Origin: Furcasterigmium furcatum
Taxonomy: Eukaryota; Ascomycota; Sordariomycetes; Glomerellales; Plectosphaerellaceae
Length of the DNA stretch: 64,000 nt
NCBI GenBank assembly: GCA_001599815.1
Contig: BCIA01000002.1
Span: 4,561,626 to 4,625,625, forward strand
Direction: 5' to 3'
Shown: one piece after another, positions 10,580-21,760 of the stretch
How positions within the stretch are numbered: the first letter of the stretch is position 1
Layout of the letters: each line of letters starts with the position of its first letter
Made by a program: the position numbers and the translations under genes
The notes under the pieces: model-generated
What the model was told of the DNA's origin: nothing
Seen by the model: the letters and a program-made list of their open reading frames with translations, nothing else
Databases searched by the model: none

Positions 10580-12330
10580 AGTTCAGCCGGGGGGCAAACG
10601 ATGTGCGTGTTTGGCGGTGTCTGGATGTGGGATTTTGCGGGATATGTTTTCTTACCGGACATGTATTCTAACCGAGTGCGTGGTGCGATATTTTAATGCT
10701 CAATTCTTCTTTTCCTGGAGCCATTCTTCAAGTTAATCCTCGTGAAGGAGTTATCTCTGCTGGTCACCGGCCTGATTTCTAACTGGTAACGTATATGCAC
10801 CCTAACTCGACAAATGGATGTAGCTTCTTGTTTCTAAGATGCTCAAATACCATCCTGCAACGCCGAAGAATCCCATACTTAGCTTCGGAATGTGAGCGGA
10901 GCAGACACGAGACTTGGAATAATCAAGTTGGACTTCCGACCAGAGCGCTGAGACTATATGTAGCGATGGCGTCTCTTCGTGAAAAGCCCCTTTAAGGCAG
11001 GAACATACGAAGCAGTTCCATCCAAGTAATATAGCATTAATTGATGATTTGGCCTGTTGCGCTGGAACACGCTGTCCTATTCCTTGCAATCGTTCCTCCC
11101 CTCGCATGGGTCACTCAAGGCCGTGGCTAAGGCCGTGGTTACCCTGGGATCACCCGCTCACCCAAGAGTCGCGTGACCCGGTAACTAACGGGTGGTCGTA
11201 AAGCATCGGCATCCCCCAGCCCAACCGCTGGGCATCCCAGGGGTGGCCGGGGAGGTCTGTTGTACCCAACCTTGATGCGATAGCAGCAAGGCTCCGGCAA
11301 GGTACTGGAATTTGTCTGGACGGCACGGCTCGAGTTGAGCAAAAGTCAAATCCACTTAGTTACAAAGAAAGACGAGAAAAACAGATATAAGTTGTTCCTG
11401 AGCAGACCTCAAGGGCCGAATGCGAAACCCTTGACTTCGTGGAAAATCACACCGGACTTTCGGTCCCCGAATCTCCCCTGAACCATCTAAATATTCAGCA
11501 CGACAAGGTAGAACCCAGCCGAACAGGCTCTCTTTTCACGCCCTTCGTCCGAGTCTACCAACCGAGCCGATAGTTTTATTGAGACGAGTCAGAACAATCA
11601 CAAGACGGCAATATCACATCATCGCTCTGTCAGCATGCCTCGGGTTCAAGACGGCACTCGGCAGTCGATAACTTCGCACACGGTGCGCGATTTTATCAGA
11701 TCTTGCTCCAGTTCGAGAAGAGTGCCAGCCAAGGAGTCACACGGTAAGAGTTGCCCTTCGGTACGCGGAGGGTGGCCAGGGGTTGGGGGGCCCGGCCAGG
11801 TCAACAAAGGACCCAGGGCGCCAACCTGGGCTCCCGGACCGGGATGTGGTTGGGCCGCATCGCAGTCCCGTGGGATAAACAGCTGTCTAGGCACATGTCT
11901 GGGCTGCAAGGGAACTATTGAAGTCCAGCTTGCCTCTCGGTCCCGCATGAGGCGAGGGCAGGACAGCTGGGTGTGGCCAAGGGATGGGGCGCTGTAGTCA
12001 TGCTTATGTTTCCAGTTCACACACTCTCTCACAGGTGGACGCCGAGACTGCTCTGTAAGAGAAAAGATAAGGTCATGGTGAGAGCATCGTCAGAGTAGAT
12101 GGTGAGACTTGAGACCTTGGATTTTCCAGGTCCTGCTGATTATGGCATAGATGTCCCTTTTTGTGTCTGAGGACCCAAAGGCGGCGGACTATGCAACCAA
12201 GCAGGATTCCTGTGTCCCAAATTACAGAATATAGAAGTCAAATACGCCGTTTAATCCCGTGGGGCCCGTCCCAAATCATTAATGTCGTGATAATACCAGT
12301 AGAAAACAACGCTTAACACACAACGACGAA
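10580..12330. other. Intergenic gap, 1.75 kb
   Basis: This is the tail-to-tail space between the sugar transporter (plus) and the GPI-type protein (minus). Open frames at 11635-12032 on both strands overlap each other, lack motifs and look like chance. No repeat or RNA gene is seen. Confidence 0.5.
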
Positions 12331-13091
12331 TTAGAGGATGTAAACGGCGGCAGCAAGGACACCAGCGGCGAAGAAAGAGCCGCCAACACGGGCTCCAGCG
12401 GCGCTAGGAATGTGCGAGGGAGTGGGCTCCGTCTAAGAGGAGCTTGGTCAGCCTTGGATTTCCAACGCGAATCAAGGAAGATACTTACGCCGTTGCTGGG
12501 GGCAGGGGCGTGGGAGGGGGAGGGGACGGTGTAGGAGGGGGCAGCGCTCTCGTCGTCGTCCTCTTCTTCCTCGTCGTCCTCGCCGTTGGAATCAGTCTCC
12601 TCTGGAGGGGCAGTGGTGGTGGCGGCGGGGGTATCGGTGGTAGTCTCAGCAGGAGGGGCAGGGGGCTGAGAGGGAGCGGGCTGGGGCTCGGAGGTGGTCT
12701 CATCATCGTCGTCGCCGCCGCCGCCGATGGGGGTGGCAGGGATGCCGGGCTCGGCGCTCAGATCGCAACCGGCTGCGGCGGCCTGAACTTCCTCGCCGTA
12801 CCACTGCCAGATGGGGTGCTCAACGACGCACTCGAGGCAGGCGTCGAGGAGACCACGCCAAGCGGACGACTCACAGTAGCCATCAGCCTCGGAGTCTAGG
12901 ATGGTGTTACCGCAGTCAGAATGGCACTGGAAACGCTCAGGGCTGACGTCCTGGCGCTTGTCAATGGGAACGACATCCAGGATCTGGTAGTCACGGGCGC
13001 GGAGAGCGCGGTAGGAGGCACCAGGCGAGGCGGTGACGGCGGCAGCCAGGGCCAGAGTGGCGCCGAGAGAGACAAGCTTGGTGGCAACCAT
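12331..13091 (-). CDS. Secreted Cys-containing, probably GPI-anchored surface protein
   Basis: Seen: exon 1 is 12489-13091 and exon 2 is 12331-12432, with a 56-bp intron 12433-12488 (gtaagt..ttag); 234 residues. There is a signal peptide (about 1-22, ending LAAAVTAS), a possible Kex2 site (VPIDKR, near residue 46), then a small domain with six cysteines (CHSDC, GYCES, DACLEC, AGCDL). After it come a Gly/Asp run, a long Thr/Pro/Ser/Glu-rich stalk and, only after splicing, a C-terminal small-residue plus hydrophobic tail (SAAGARVGG..FFAAGVLAAAVYIL) typical of a GPI signal. It has six, not eight, cysteines, so it is not a CFEM protein. Function is unknown; a cell-wall or surface role is inferred from architecture. 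The unspliced reading would lack the anchor signal. Confidence 0.85.
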
Positions 13092-13262
13092 TTTTGCTGA
13101 GCTGGTAGACCTTTCTGAGGGGGTTGAATGGGCAGAAGATGTGGAGCTGCGTGGAACGAGCGACTGACGAGCGAGAGTGTGAGAGCAAAGTTGTACTTGT
13201 CTGGTGACTTTGGCTGTGAAGAGACGGGTCCCGAAGGTGAGCGAATTGGGCCATGGTGGCCC

Positions 13263-13270
13263 GTCTTATA
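13263..13270 (-). promoter_or_regulatory. TATA-like element upstream of the GPI-type protein
   Basis: On the minus strand a TATAAGAC sequence lies about 170 bp before the ATG at 13091. Position and sequence suit a core promoter; not verified by transcripts. Confidence 0.35.
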
Positions 13271-13995
13271 AGCCGTCCAGCCCCCCCTCGAGCTTGGGCC
13301 CCCCTTGTCCCCCATGTCCCCCTTCTTTCCTGGGCGCGCAGTTCCTGGGCTTGGTTAATTTCCCTGCTGCTGCTGCACCTAATCACCTCGGAATCGGGGC
13401 TAGTTCCCACGAGGTGATCAGAGTTGGCCCGCCTGGTGAGTCGGTTCTCATAAGAACCGGGGCCGAGCGGGATCCGGGACGAGTCAGATGATACCATGGT
13501 GGCGGGAGAATCCAGGAACCGTACCTGAAAACCTGGTTCAGCATGACCAACAGGGCCTCATCGCCAACGGTTCCAGAGCTGGCCACCAGCTGTGGCAATC
13601 TCCGAGCTCGCAGCGTCGGCCAGGTGCGGCAGGCGGAATTGGGCGAGGCGAGTGGCTGGCCGATATCGCCGAATGCGATGCGACAAGCCAAGGCTCAAGA
13701 TCCCAGATGCCGTGGGTGGGTGTGGGCAGGATCTTTTGCAGGTTGGTGGAAGAGCCGAAGAGAAAACAGCGAAAATCCACTCATCTGGCCTCTCGAAACC
13801 GGGAAGACGTGAACTGCTGGCCCCGCCGTTTGATCAAATACGAAAAGAGAGGGGACCAGAACGGTGTGTTCAAGCTGCAAAGGGCAACTGGGCGCGAGTG
13901 TGCCACGGAGCTGTCGGACGAGTTATCTGATGCCAAGGGAATGCCCAGAGGAGCTAGACATGTGGCTGATGAGCAGTACCAATCAGACCCCGGGA

Positions 13996-14015
13996 GATCA
14001 TCTAATCAGATGATC
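13996..14015. repeat. Perfect inverted repeat (8-bp arms, 4-bp spacer)
   Basis: The arms are GATCATCT and AGATGATC around AATC. It lies in the middle of the divergent promoter region, so it could be a dimeric factor site; this is inference from symmetry and position only. Confidence 0.45.
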
Positions 14016-14417
14016 AGATATGGCACCATTGGACACCAAGCGGAGTTGCTGTCGGATCCACTCGCCGGCCATTGGCCGATGCCGCATCTGATAACTTTGC
14101 GCGGTGGATGTCCTGCAAGCACATGGCACACTCCGTGGCTTGGGCGAATAGGAGACCGCCGACAAGGGCCTGAGGGTCCATTGGCCGGCGCTAGGAGGTG
14201 GTCCTCCTGGTCTTGGCCCGTTCAGAGTCTGCTCGGTTCGGCAGGACGCTCGGAACAGTGCGGAAGACAGCCCAGACGACGGTGGGCGTGGGTGGGGAGG
14301 ACTCGGTTACTCAGAGGGGGGACAGAGGTGGGAGACTCCACGACAGACGGGCAGCAAACGGGCAGTAGCCGGGCTGCATCGTGCGATGCCGACCACTTGG
14401 CAGCACAGAGGGCGAGC

Positions 14418-14424
14418 ATATATG
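14418..14424 (+). promoter_or_regulatory. TATA-like element upstream of the BIM1-like gene
   Basis: An ATATATG sequence lies about 155 bp before the ATG at 14577 and is followed by a pyrimidine-rich leader, a usual fungal core-promoter layout. Confidence 0.35.
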
Positions 14425-14576
14425 GCCGGTGCTGACAGCCCTCCTCCCCTCGCAAGATCTTCTCCTTTCCCTCCCACGGCTTCCCTGACCTTCAAGTGCA
14501 TCTACTCAAGTCCCTCAACCTCAAGCAACCAACTCAACACCCCTGAGTACCCTTAACTGGCATCTTGCACCTCAAA

Positions 14577-15546
14577 ATGGTTTCCACCAAGGTCACTTCC
14601 GCCCTCCTGGGCGCCGTCTACGCCTCCTCCGTCGCTGCCTTCGGCCGCAGCGACAACATGGGCCCTGCCGCCATCATGTGGCCCGCCGACCGTGCCTGGT
14701 CTGACAAGCACGACAACAGCGCCCCTTGCGGCTCTGATGCCGCCGTTGGCGACAGGACCCCCTTCCCCCTGAGTAAGTCGACGCCTGGGTGATCGACAAT
14801 GATCATCAACGCACTCAGGCATCACTTGGAACATAATGCTTACCAGGCTCTTCCTACAGAGGAGGGCAGACTCTCTCTCGTCACCCAGGACAGTGTCCGC
14901 GCTGTCCACATCTCCGTCTCCTACGAGAACGGTAAGTCCCTCATCCTGCTCAAGCCTTTAAGAAGCTGGCCTGACATGACTCTCTGTAGACCCCCAGGAT
15001 ATGGATGACTTCGAGACCTTCTTCGGTCCCAACGAGGTCGGCGACCTGTCCCTGGGCCACACCTGCATCAAGACCCCTAACCCCCCCTCCAACATCCGCG
15101 CTGGTGCCAACGCCACTTTCTCCATGATGTACGTCGCCAACTTCGAGACCAGCGAGGCCGAGCGCACCATCCACTACGCCTGCGCCGATGTCACCTTCGT
15201 CGAGTTCGAGAACTTCGAGGAGTCCATCCAGTGCTTCAACACCACCATCGACAACCCCGACCTCAAGGTCGACGATGTCCACGACGTCACCACCACCGAC
15301 AAGGACGGCAACGAGCCCCACACCGTCGAGGACTTCACCACCGACAACAAGTCTTCCTCTGGCTCCTCCATGGGCGCCGGCGAGATCGCCGGTGCCGTCG
15401 TCGGTGCCGTCGCTGGTCTTGGTCTCATCGGTGCCGCCGTCTTCTTCTACCGCCGCCGCTCCCAGAAGAAGGAGGAGGAGAAGAAGCAGATGGAGCAGAT
15501 CGACAACGAGAAGGCCAACTCTGACACCCTCTCCACCCGCTCTTAG
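14577..15546 (+). CDS. BIM1-like (X325-related) surface protein with C-terminal membrane anchor
   Basis: Seen: exons 14577-14772, 14860-14931 and 14990-15546, introns 87 and 58 bp; 274 residues. A signal peptide (about 1-20) is followed by NMGPAAIMWPADRAWS, DNSAPCGSDAAVGDRTPFPL, LSLVTQDS, LGHTC and HYACADVTFV. A Ser/Asp-rich linker leads to a hydrophobic segment (EIAGAVVGAVAGLGLIGAAV), then YRRRSQKKEEEKK, so it is a type I membrane protein with a short basic tail. Known: these blocks match the copper acquisition factor BIM1-like domain (PF20238), distantly related to LPMOs and tied to copper handling or the cell wall. Odd: proven X325 members start with a copper-binding His after signal removal, whereas this one seems to start with AFGRSD, so the copper site may be absent or different. 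Splicing is well supported because each junction restores the domain. Confidence 0.85.
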
Positions 15547-16168
15547 ATAGCCAAATACCCCCCTGGGACGACCGTCAGACGCTGGTCCCGTCGAGTCCGC
15601 TCGATGGTCTCACCGCGAGGCCGAGTCCCCCTGAGATGCGGTTTGCATAAACAACATAAATGATTCCCCCCCAGGTTTGAAGCGTCATGACGAATGAGAC
15701 ACGGTCGGTCAACGATGGAAGTAGTCTTAGGATGGAAACATTGATGATCAATTGATTCGGATGTGCATGGGATTTGGCGTGTAACTTGTTTTTGTGCATG
15801 GAAGTTAGGAAGGATAGGTAAATATCCGAGCTCTACCTAAGTAGAAGCATGAATGCAGCTTATGAAATTAGTTATCTGTTTGCTGCATGCCCTGCCTGCC
15901 CGCCGCCCACCTCATCGACCTGACGGCGCCCCACACAAGCTCAGGCAACAACCTCTTTGGGGCCAATTGGAAGCCGATCTTCGTGAGCTTCTCAACTCTT
16001 CATAAACCCAAGACTGCCACCGACGCTGGGGGTGAGAAACCTCCAGGTTGAAGATTTCCTCTGGCAAACAAGATTCTGGAAAAGATTTCAATCGCTGCAC
16101 TTTCCATTTCCAAGTTCTGGCCGCTCCAAACCGGATTCAGCCCGGATGTTCAAAGGTCTCGAATCGAG
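15547..16168. other. Intergenic gap, 620 bp
   Basis: It holds the 3' flank of the BIM1-like gene and the promoter of the DNA ligase IV gene. No TATA box is obvious near 16169. Nothing else is recognised. Confidence 0.5.
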
Positions 16169-19100
16169 ATGAGCCAACGGAAGCGGAAGATGTCGCCCAC
16201 CGCGGCCGCTATCGAGGAGGAGGAGAAGCAGTACGCCATTGCTGGCATGACATTGGAAGAGCTCGACGAGAAGTAATATAGTTCGATCTGGCCAGCTGTC
16301 ATCGGCACTGACGACTTCCCAGGTACCCCAATCGGCCTCGAAATCATTCACAGACGCTCGTGTTTTCTGAGCTCTTCAAGTCGTTGTTCAATCCGCTGAA
16401 CGACAATAAGAAGCAGGCCGCCGGCCCGGGTGCGCCGCGAGCAAGGACCGGGCCCCATGGCCCCAAGAAAATGTCGCCGCATGAGCAGCGGCGGGTCATC
16501 ATCGAGAAGTTCATCTCCCGATGGCGCAACGAAGTCGGGAGCGACATCTATCCGGCTCTCCGGCTGATTCTCCCGGACAAAGACCGTGATCGTGGAGTTT
16601 ACGGCCTGAAAGAAAGCGCCGTCGGGAAGTTGCTCGTCAAGCTGATGAAGATCGACAAGAAATCCGAGGATGGCTACAACCTTCTTCACTGGAAGCTTCC
16701 TGGCCAGACGACCACCTCGCGGATGGCTGGCGACTTTGCCGGAAGGTGCTTCGAAGTCCTTTCGAAGAGGCCGATGCGCATCGAAGTGGGAAACATGCGA
16801 ATTTCCGAAGTCAACGAACTGCTGGACAAGCTGGCTGGCTCATCCGGCGAGCTGGAGAATCTTGAGGTCTTCGAGACATTCTACGAGCGCATGAACGCCG
16901 AAGAGCTCACCTGGCTCATCAGAATCATCCTCAAGCAAATGAAGGTCGGCGCGACGGAGAAGACATTCCTGGACCTCTGGCATCCTGATGCCGAGGCTCT
17001 CTTCAACGTGTCTTCCAGCTTACGACGCGTCTGTTGGGAGCTGCATGATCCTCTCGTTCGCTTGGAATCGGAAGAGACCGGAGTCACGTTGATGCAATGC
17101 TTTCAGCCTCAGCTCGCCCAGTTCCAGATGGCGGCATCATTCCAAAAGATGGTCGACTACCTCCGGCCGACAGAGGAAGACCCCGAGTACTGGATCGAAG
17201 AGAAGCTGGATGGCGAGCGGATGCAGATGCACATGATCGAGGACCCCGAGACGCCAGGAGGGAAGCGCTTCTGCTTCTGGTCTCGGAAGGCCAAGGACTA
17301 CACCTACCTCTACGGCAGCGGACTCAAGGACGACCAGGGAGCGTTGACGCGGTACCTGTCGGAAGCCTTTGCAGCTGGCGTCAGAAACATCATTCTTGAC
17401 GGCGAGATGATCACCTGGGACCCCGTCTCCGACAAGATTGTGCCCTTTGGCACTCTCAAGACCGCTGCTCTTGCGGAACAGAAGAGCCGCAACAACCCGG
17501 GACCACGGCCTCTCTTTCGGGTGTTTGACATCCTGTACCTGAACGACCAGCCCCTCACCCGCTACACCCTCAGGGACCGCTACCGGGCTCTCCAAAAGGC
17601 CGTCGTCGGTGTGCACCGCCGCATCGAGGTCCACGGCCACGAAACCGCAACGAGCTCGGATGCCATCGAACCCATCCTCCGCAAAGTCGTCGCAGAAGCA
17701 TCCGAAGGCCTTGTCCTCAAGAATCCCCGCTCTAGCTACCGCCTCAACAGCCGAAATGACGACTGGCTCAAGGTCAAACCCGAATACATGACCGAGTTCG
17801 GCGAATCCCTTGACTGCGTGGTCGTCGGCGGATACTACGGCTCGGGCCGGCGCGGCGGCATCCTGTCAAGCTACATGTGCGGCCTGCGCATCGGAGAGAA
17901 CCACGTCAGGGCCGGCGCGAATCCCGAGAAGTGCTTCAGCTTCTTCAAGGTCGGCGGCGGATTCAGCGCCGAGGACTACCGCGAGATCAGGCATCACACG
18001 GACGGCAAGTGGATCGATTGGGACTCTAAGAAGCCCCCGACCGAGTACGTCGAGCTGGCACATGGCCAGGCTGAGAAACCAGATGTTTGGATCCGCCCCA
18101 AAGACTCATTCGTGCTGGAGGCCAAGGCAGCGAGCGTCGGTAGTTCCGACCAGTTCGCCCTCGGCATGACGCTGCGATTCCCCCGTCTCAAGAAGCTCAG
18201 ATTCGACAAGGCCTGGGATCAGGGGCTCAGTGTTCAGGAGTTCCAGGACCTGAAGAGGCGGGTCGAGGCAGAACAGGAGGAGAAGACGATGACAGCCGAG
18301 AACCGCCGCAAGAGACCGTCGAAACGAATCAAGAAGGAGCTGGTCATCGCAGGTATGGACGCGGTGCCGGCCGAGTTCGAAGGCGAAAAGTCCAGCATCT
18401 TCCAGGGCATGGATTTCTGCATCTTGTCCGAGTCGCCGAAGCCTTTCAAGAAGACGAGGGCACAGCTCGAGAACATGGTCAAGGAACATGGCGGCCGAGT
18501 CCTGCAGCGCGCGCTGCCCAGGACGGACATGGTCATTATTGCGGACAAGAACGTCATCAAAGTCGCCAGTCTCGTCAAGGAGGGCGCGACGGAAGGGAAG
18601 GGGGTCGACATCATCAGGCCCAGGTGGATTCAGGACTGCCTGGCGCAAGGCGGGGGAGATGCCCCTGCTCTGATTCCCTATGAAGAGCGACATCTGCTGC
18701 ACGCTACCGAGGAACTGAGAGAGAAAGCCGAGGGAAGCATCGACCAGTATGGGGATCCGTATGCCCGTACGATCGATGTCGGAGAGCTGAAAGAGTTGCT
18801 GGACAGCATGTCTGCCGAGACGAAGAGCCGCAAAGGGGATCACTCAGACGCCGAGCTGTTCATGTCACAGTTGGAAGAACATGGGCACAGTCTGGGGCAG
18901 CTCAGGGGGCACATCTTCCGACGGTGTGTGGCAAACATTCATACGATGAAGGACGACAGCCTGGAAGGCCTTCGTCTGAGCCACTACATCTCCTTCGGCG
19001 GGGGTCGTGTCGCCGACAGCTCCGACGAGGAAGACGTGACCCACATCGTCGTCGTTGGGGGCACAGAGGACCAGAGGAAGGATGCTGCAGACGATATCCG

Positions 19101-19212
19101 CAAGTCTCTGAAGAGCAAGCGGGCAAAACCCCGCATTGTCACCGGGCAATGGGTGGAGGATTGCTGGAAAGAGAGGACAATGCTCGACGAGGAGCGATTC
19201 GGTCATATTTGA
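16169..19212 (+). CDS. LIG4: DNA ligase IV (non-homologous end joining)
   Basis: Seen: exon 1 is 16169-16272, a 50-bp intron 16273-16322, and exon 2 is 16323-19212; 997 residues. In order there is an N-terminal ligase domain (about 35-290, FSELFKSLFNPL onward), the adenylation motif EEKLDGERMQMH with catalytic Lys329, motif III (LDGEMITWD), motif IV (EGLVLKNPRSSY) and motif V (WLKVKPEYM), the OB-fold region, then two BRCT domains (about 724-815 and 884-995) with the expected tryptophans (RPRWIQDCL, GQWVEDCW). Known: Lig4 seals double-strand breaks with its XRCC4/Lif1 partner, which binds between the BRCT domains; the Neurospora gene is mus-53. The nuclear role follows from the family. Two BRCT domains and ATP-ligase motifs exclude ligases I and III. 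The single intron near the start is needed to reach an ATG. Confidence 0.97.
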
Positions 19213-19386
19213 ACAGGGAGCACAGGCGTTGGGGGCGAGACTGTAGCAACATGCAATTCCACGGCTATTGATACTGTCTCCCGGGTAGCATTACCTCGTC
19301 GACACTCTCATTTAAGATGCTGGCTCGACGCGGTGTGCCAGCGGCGCTCCGGTCCACTCCCGGACCCGCAGCTCCGTCCCGTCCGG

Positions 19387-20244
19387 CTACTTGCCAATCG
19401 TGAGGAACAACCGGTCACCAACATCACCCAGGCCCGGCTTGAGCATCCCGGAATCCGTAAGCTCCGCATCGACACCAGCGATCCAAATATCCGTGCCCTC
19501 GGGCCACTCGGTCGCCGCGCGCTTGATTCCCTCCGCCGCGCCGATGACGCTCATCACCACGATGCGTCGGGCGCCCCACTCCCTGAGGGTCTGGATGGCC
19601 GCTGCGCAGGTGCCGCCGGTCGCAATGACGGGGTCGAGGATGATGGCGAGGCTGGATGCGGTCGAGGGGCGGCCGTCGGCCTCGGCTTCTGCGATGCCGG
19701 GGGCGGTCGAGGCGGATGCGAACGCGGCGGCGGAGGAGGATGTCGCGGTCAGCGTCGGGTCGGGGATGTGGTGGGGCAGGTTGTTGTAGTATTCGACGGG
19801 CTCGAGTGTGGAGGGCTCGCGGTAGAGACCGAGGTGGTGGACGGGGACGGGGTTGGGGAGGAGGGTCTGGAGAGCGTCGACCATGGCGAGGCCGGAGCGG
19901 AGGATGGGAACGAGGGAGATGCTTTGGGGGTTGAGGCTGACTGTCTCGTAGGGGAAGCCGAGGGGTGTCTCGTCCTGGAGATGGGATCAGTGTCGCGTCC
20001 TCGAATTGACCACCATTGGCATGCATTGGTAGAGCGGGATACACCGGAAACAGACCTTTGGCCCTGGCGTTGGGGACGTTGACACGGCGAGAGCTTCGCA
20101 GCCGACGATCAGGGAGATATCGTGGACCAGCGACTTGACATCCTTGGCTGGCGTTGACTTTGAGCGGAGCTGCGACAGCTTGGCCATCAGACAGGGATGG
20201 GAGGAGACGTGAACATTGGGCGGGAGATCCAAGAGAGACGACAT
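19387..20244 (-). CDS. FUR1: Uracil phosphoribosyltransferase
   Basis: Seen: exon 1 is 20056-20244 and exon 2 is 19387-19974; an 81-bp intron 19975-20055 (gtctgt donor, ctgat branch, ccag) gives 258 residues. Motifs: PILRSGLAMVDAL (86-98), the PRPP-binding loop LDPVIATGGTC (176-186) and GLGDVGDRLF (244-253) near the uracil site. Known: UPRT (PF14681) makes UMP from uracil and PRPP in pyrimidine salvage, and its loss gives 5-fluorouracil resistance in fungi. Odd: about 33 extra low-complexity Ala/Ser/Thr/Glu residues (136-168) sit between HHIPDP and SSLAIILDP compared with the short yeast loop. The gene is tail to tail with LIG4 (174 bp) and head to head with the fluoride exporter (412 bp). 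A second ATG six bases upstream would add two residues. Confidence 0.95.
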
Positions 20245-20656
20245 GATGATGAGAGCTTGAGCTTCTGCAGCAGCACAATGAGCACCGGACGCGAGAGACG
20301 GAGAGGGAAGGACGAGCAGCAGGGAGAGGGAGAGGTCAATTGCTAGCACTGGGGGAGGAATCGCAACCTGGGCGTGTTGTCTTTGATGTCCGGGAGCTTG
20401 TCCCCCTCTTGTCTCCCTGGGTTGGAAGGTCATCAGGTACAAGGATGGCGGGGCAGGTCCGATAAGATAAGGACTCCAGATAAGCCCCTGCGTCATCGTC
20501 GGAAAGCGCCGTCAATGGAGCCCACCGTCGGTGACTCGGTGAGAGACTCGGTGAACCTCGAGCTAAATCCATTCCAGCCACCAAGTTGTTTCCGGTACAA
20601 CCGCGGTCGTCAAGCCCTGACAATGACTGTGACAACTCTCATTCAATGTGCGCAAA
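20245..20656. other. Bidirectional promoter, 412 bp (UPRT / fluoride exporter)
   Basis: The space lies between the starts of the UPRT gene (minus) and the fluoride exporter (plus) and should hold both promoters. GATAAG occurs near 20462-20470. No TATA box is clear. No other feature is seen. Confidence 0.45.
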
Positions 20657-21760
20657 ATGACCTCTCACCGGGCAGATGCCGTCCGGCGTCACAGCTCGCG
20701 GGTTGCGACTCACCTCTACACTCATTCATATCTCATTCTCTTCGCCATTCTCGGGACCTTGGCGAGACTCGGCGTCGAGGCCTTGACCAAGTATCCAAAT
20801 GCTCCGGTCACCTTCACCGTCCTCTGGGCCAATGTCGGCGGCAGCTTCATCATGGGCTTCCTAGTCGAAGACCAGAAGCTCTTCCGCTCGAAGGAAGACT
20901 CTGAGAACGAACCCACGGAGATCTCAGGTCCAGAGACCCGATGGAGCCGAAGATCGAGGAGTCCGGCAACCAGATCTGCGCACCTGGCGAGGAAGAAGGC
21001 AATCCCGCTCTACATTGGGCTGGCGACGGGATTCTGCGGCTCCTTCACGTCCTTCTCGTCTTTTATAAAGGACATGTTCCTCGCAACTTCAGATGACCTC
21101 GCCCGGTCAGACCCGTCAGGTCCCGTTCGAAATGGAGGTCACTCCTTTCTGGCCGTCATCGCCGTCCTCATCTCGACCGTCGCTCTCTCGCTGTCAGCCC
21201 TCATCACAGGCTTCCACACGGCATCGGCATTGCACCCCCTTCTGCCTTCTCTGCCCCAGCACTTCCTCCGCAGATACATGGATCGAGCTGCGGTGGTTCT
21301 CGGTTTCGGATCCTGGCTTGCCGCAATTCTGCTTTCCATCTTCCCGCCGCACGACCGCTGGAGAGGCCAGGTTCTCTTCGGCCTCGTCTTCGCGCCACCT
21401 GGCTGTATGCTCCGGTATCATCTGGGCCTCTTCTTCAACCCGCGCATCCCGTCGTTCCCTCTTGGCACCTTCTTCGCCAACGTTGGCGGGACCGCCGTGC
21501 TGGGAATGGCCTGGGACCTCGTCCACGCCCCCGTGGGAGGTGTGGTTGCATGCCAAGTCCTCCTGGGCATCGAAGACGGCTTCTGCGGCTGTCTGACGAC
21601 GGTCTCGACCTGGGTCGTCGAGCTTGTGGGGTACAGGAGCACCAGACAAGCGTACATCTACGGGGTCGCCAGCGTGGTTTCTGGCTATGTTGCTCTGGTG
21701 GCCATCATGGGAGGGTTGAGGTGGAGCCAAGGGTTCGGCACACCTCAATGCACGGCTTGA
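20657..21760 (+). CDS. FEX1: Fluoride export protein, fused double CrcB/Fluc type
   Basis: Seen: one exon, 367 residues. The two halves repeat the same pattern: GTLARLGVEAL, LWANVGGSFIMGF and GFCGSFTSFSSF in the first; PGCMLRYHLGLF, FFANVGGTAVLGM and GFCGCLTTVSTW in the second. A charged Ser/Arg-rich insert (about 75-115) lies inside the first half, and nine or so hydrophobic segments are visible. Known: bacterial CrcB/Fluc channels are dimers of four-helix subunits; eukaryotic FEX proteins fuse two copies joined by a linker helix and export fluoride at the plasma membrane. The first ATG after the upstream stop in frame is 20657. The N-terminus up to residue 25 is basic and hydrophilic. The family is unmistakable from the paired N-G-S/T and GFCG motifs. 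Confidence 0.95.
   Translation: MTSHRADAVRRHSSRVATHLYTHSYLILFAILGTLARLGVEALTKYPNAPVTFTVLWANVGGSFIMGFLVEDQKLFRSKEDSENEPTEISGPETRWSRRSRSPATRSAHLARKKAIPLYIGLATGFCGSFTSFSSFIKDMFLATSDDLARSDPSGPVRNGGHSFLAVIAVLISTVALSLSALITGFHTASALHPLLPSLPQHFLRRYMDRAAVVLGFGSWLAAILLSIFPPHDRWRGQVLFGLVFAPPGCMLRYHLGLFFNPRIPSFPLGTFFANVGGTAVLGMAWDLVHAPVGGVVACQVLLGIEDGFCGCLTTVSTWVVELVGYRSTRQAYIYGVASVVSGYVALVAIMGGLRWSQGFGTPQCTA

Larger units (their letters stand above)
13092..14576. other. Divergent promoter region, 1.5 kb, between two cell-surface genes
   Basis: The region separates the GPI-type protein (minus) from the BIM1-like protein (plus). It has a C/T-rich tract around 13270-13340, a perfect 8-bp inverted repeat at 13996-14015, a TATA-like sequence on each side, and a CT-rich, poly-A-poor leader before the plus-strand ATG. 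A 315-codon plus frame (13488-14435) lacks motifs and overlaps the promoter elements; I treat it as chance. Confidence 0.5.

Noticed and set aside
12444..12899. Plus-strand Gly/Val-rich frame (151 codons)
   Set aside because: It is the reverse of the Thr/Pro/Asp-rich stalk of the GPI-type protein.
13488..14435. Plus-strand 315-codon frame in the divergent promoter
   Set aside because: It has no family motif, signal or codon pattern of neighbours, and it overlaps the inverted repeat and TATA region. RNA evidence could change this.
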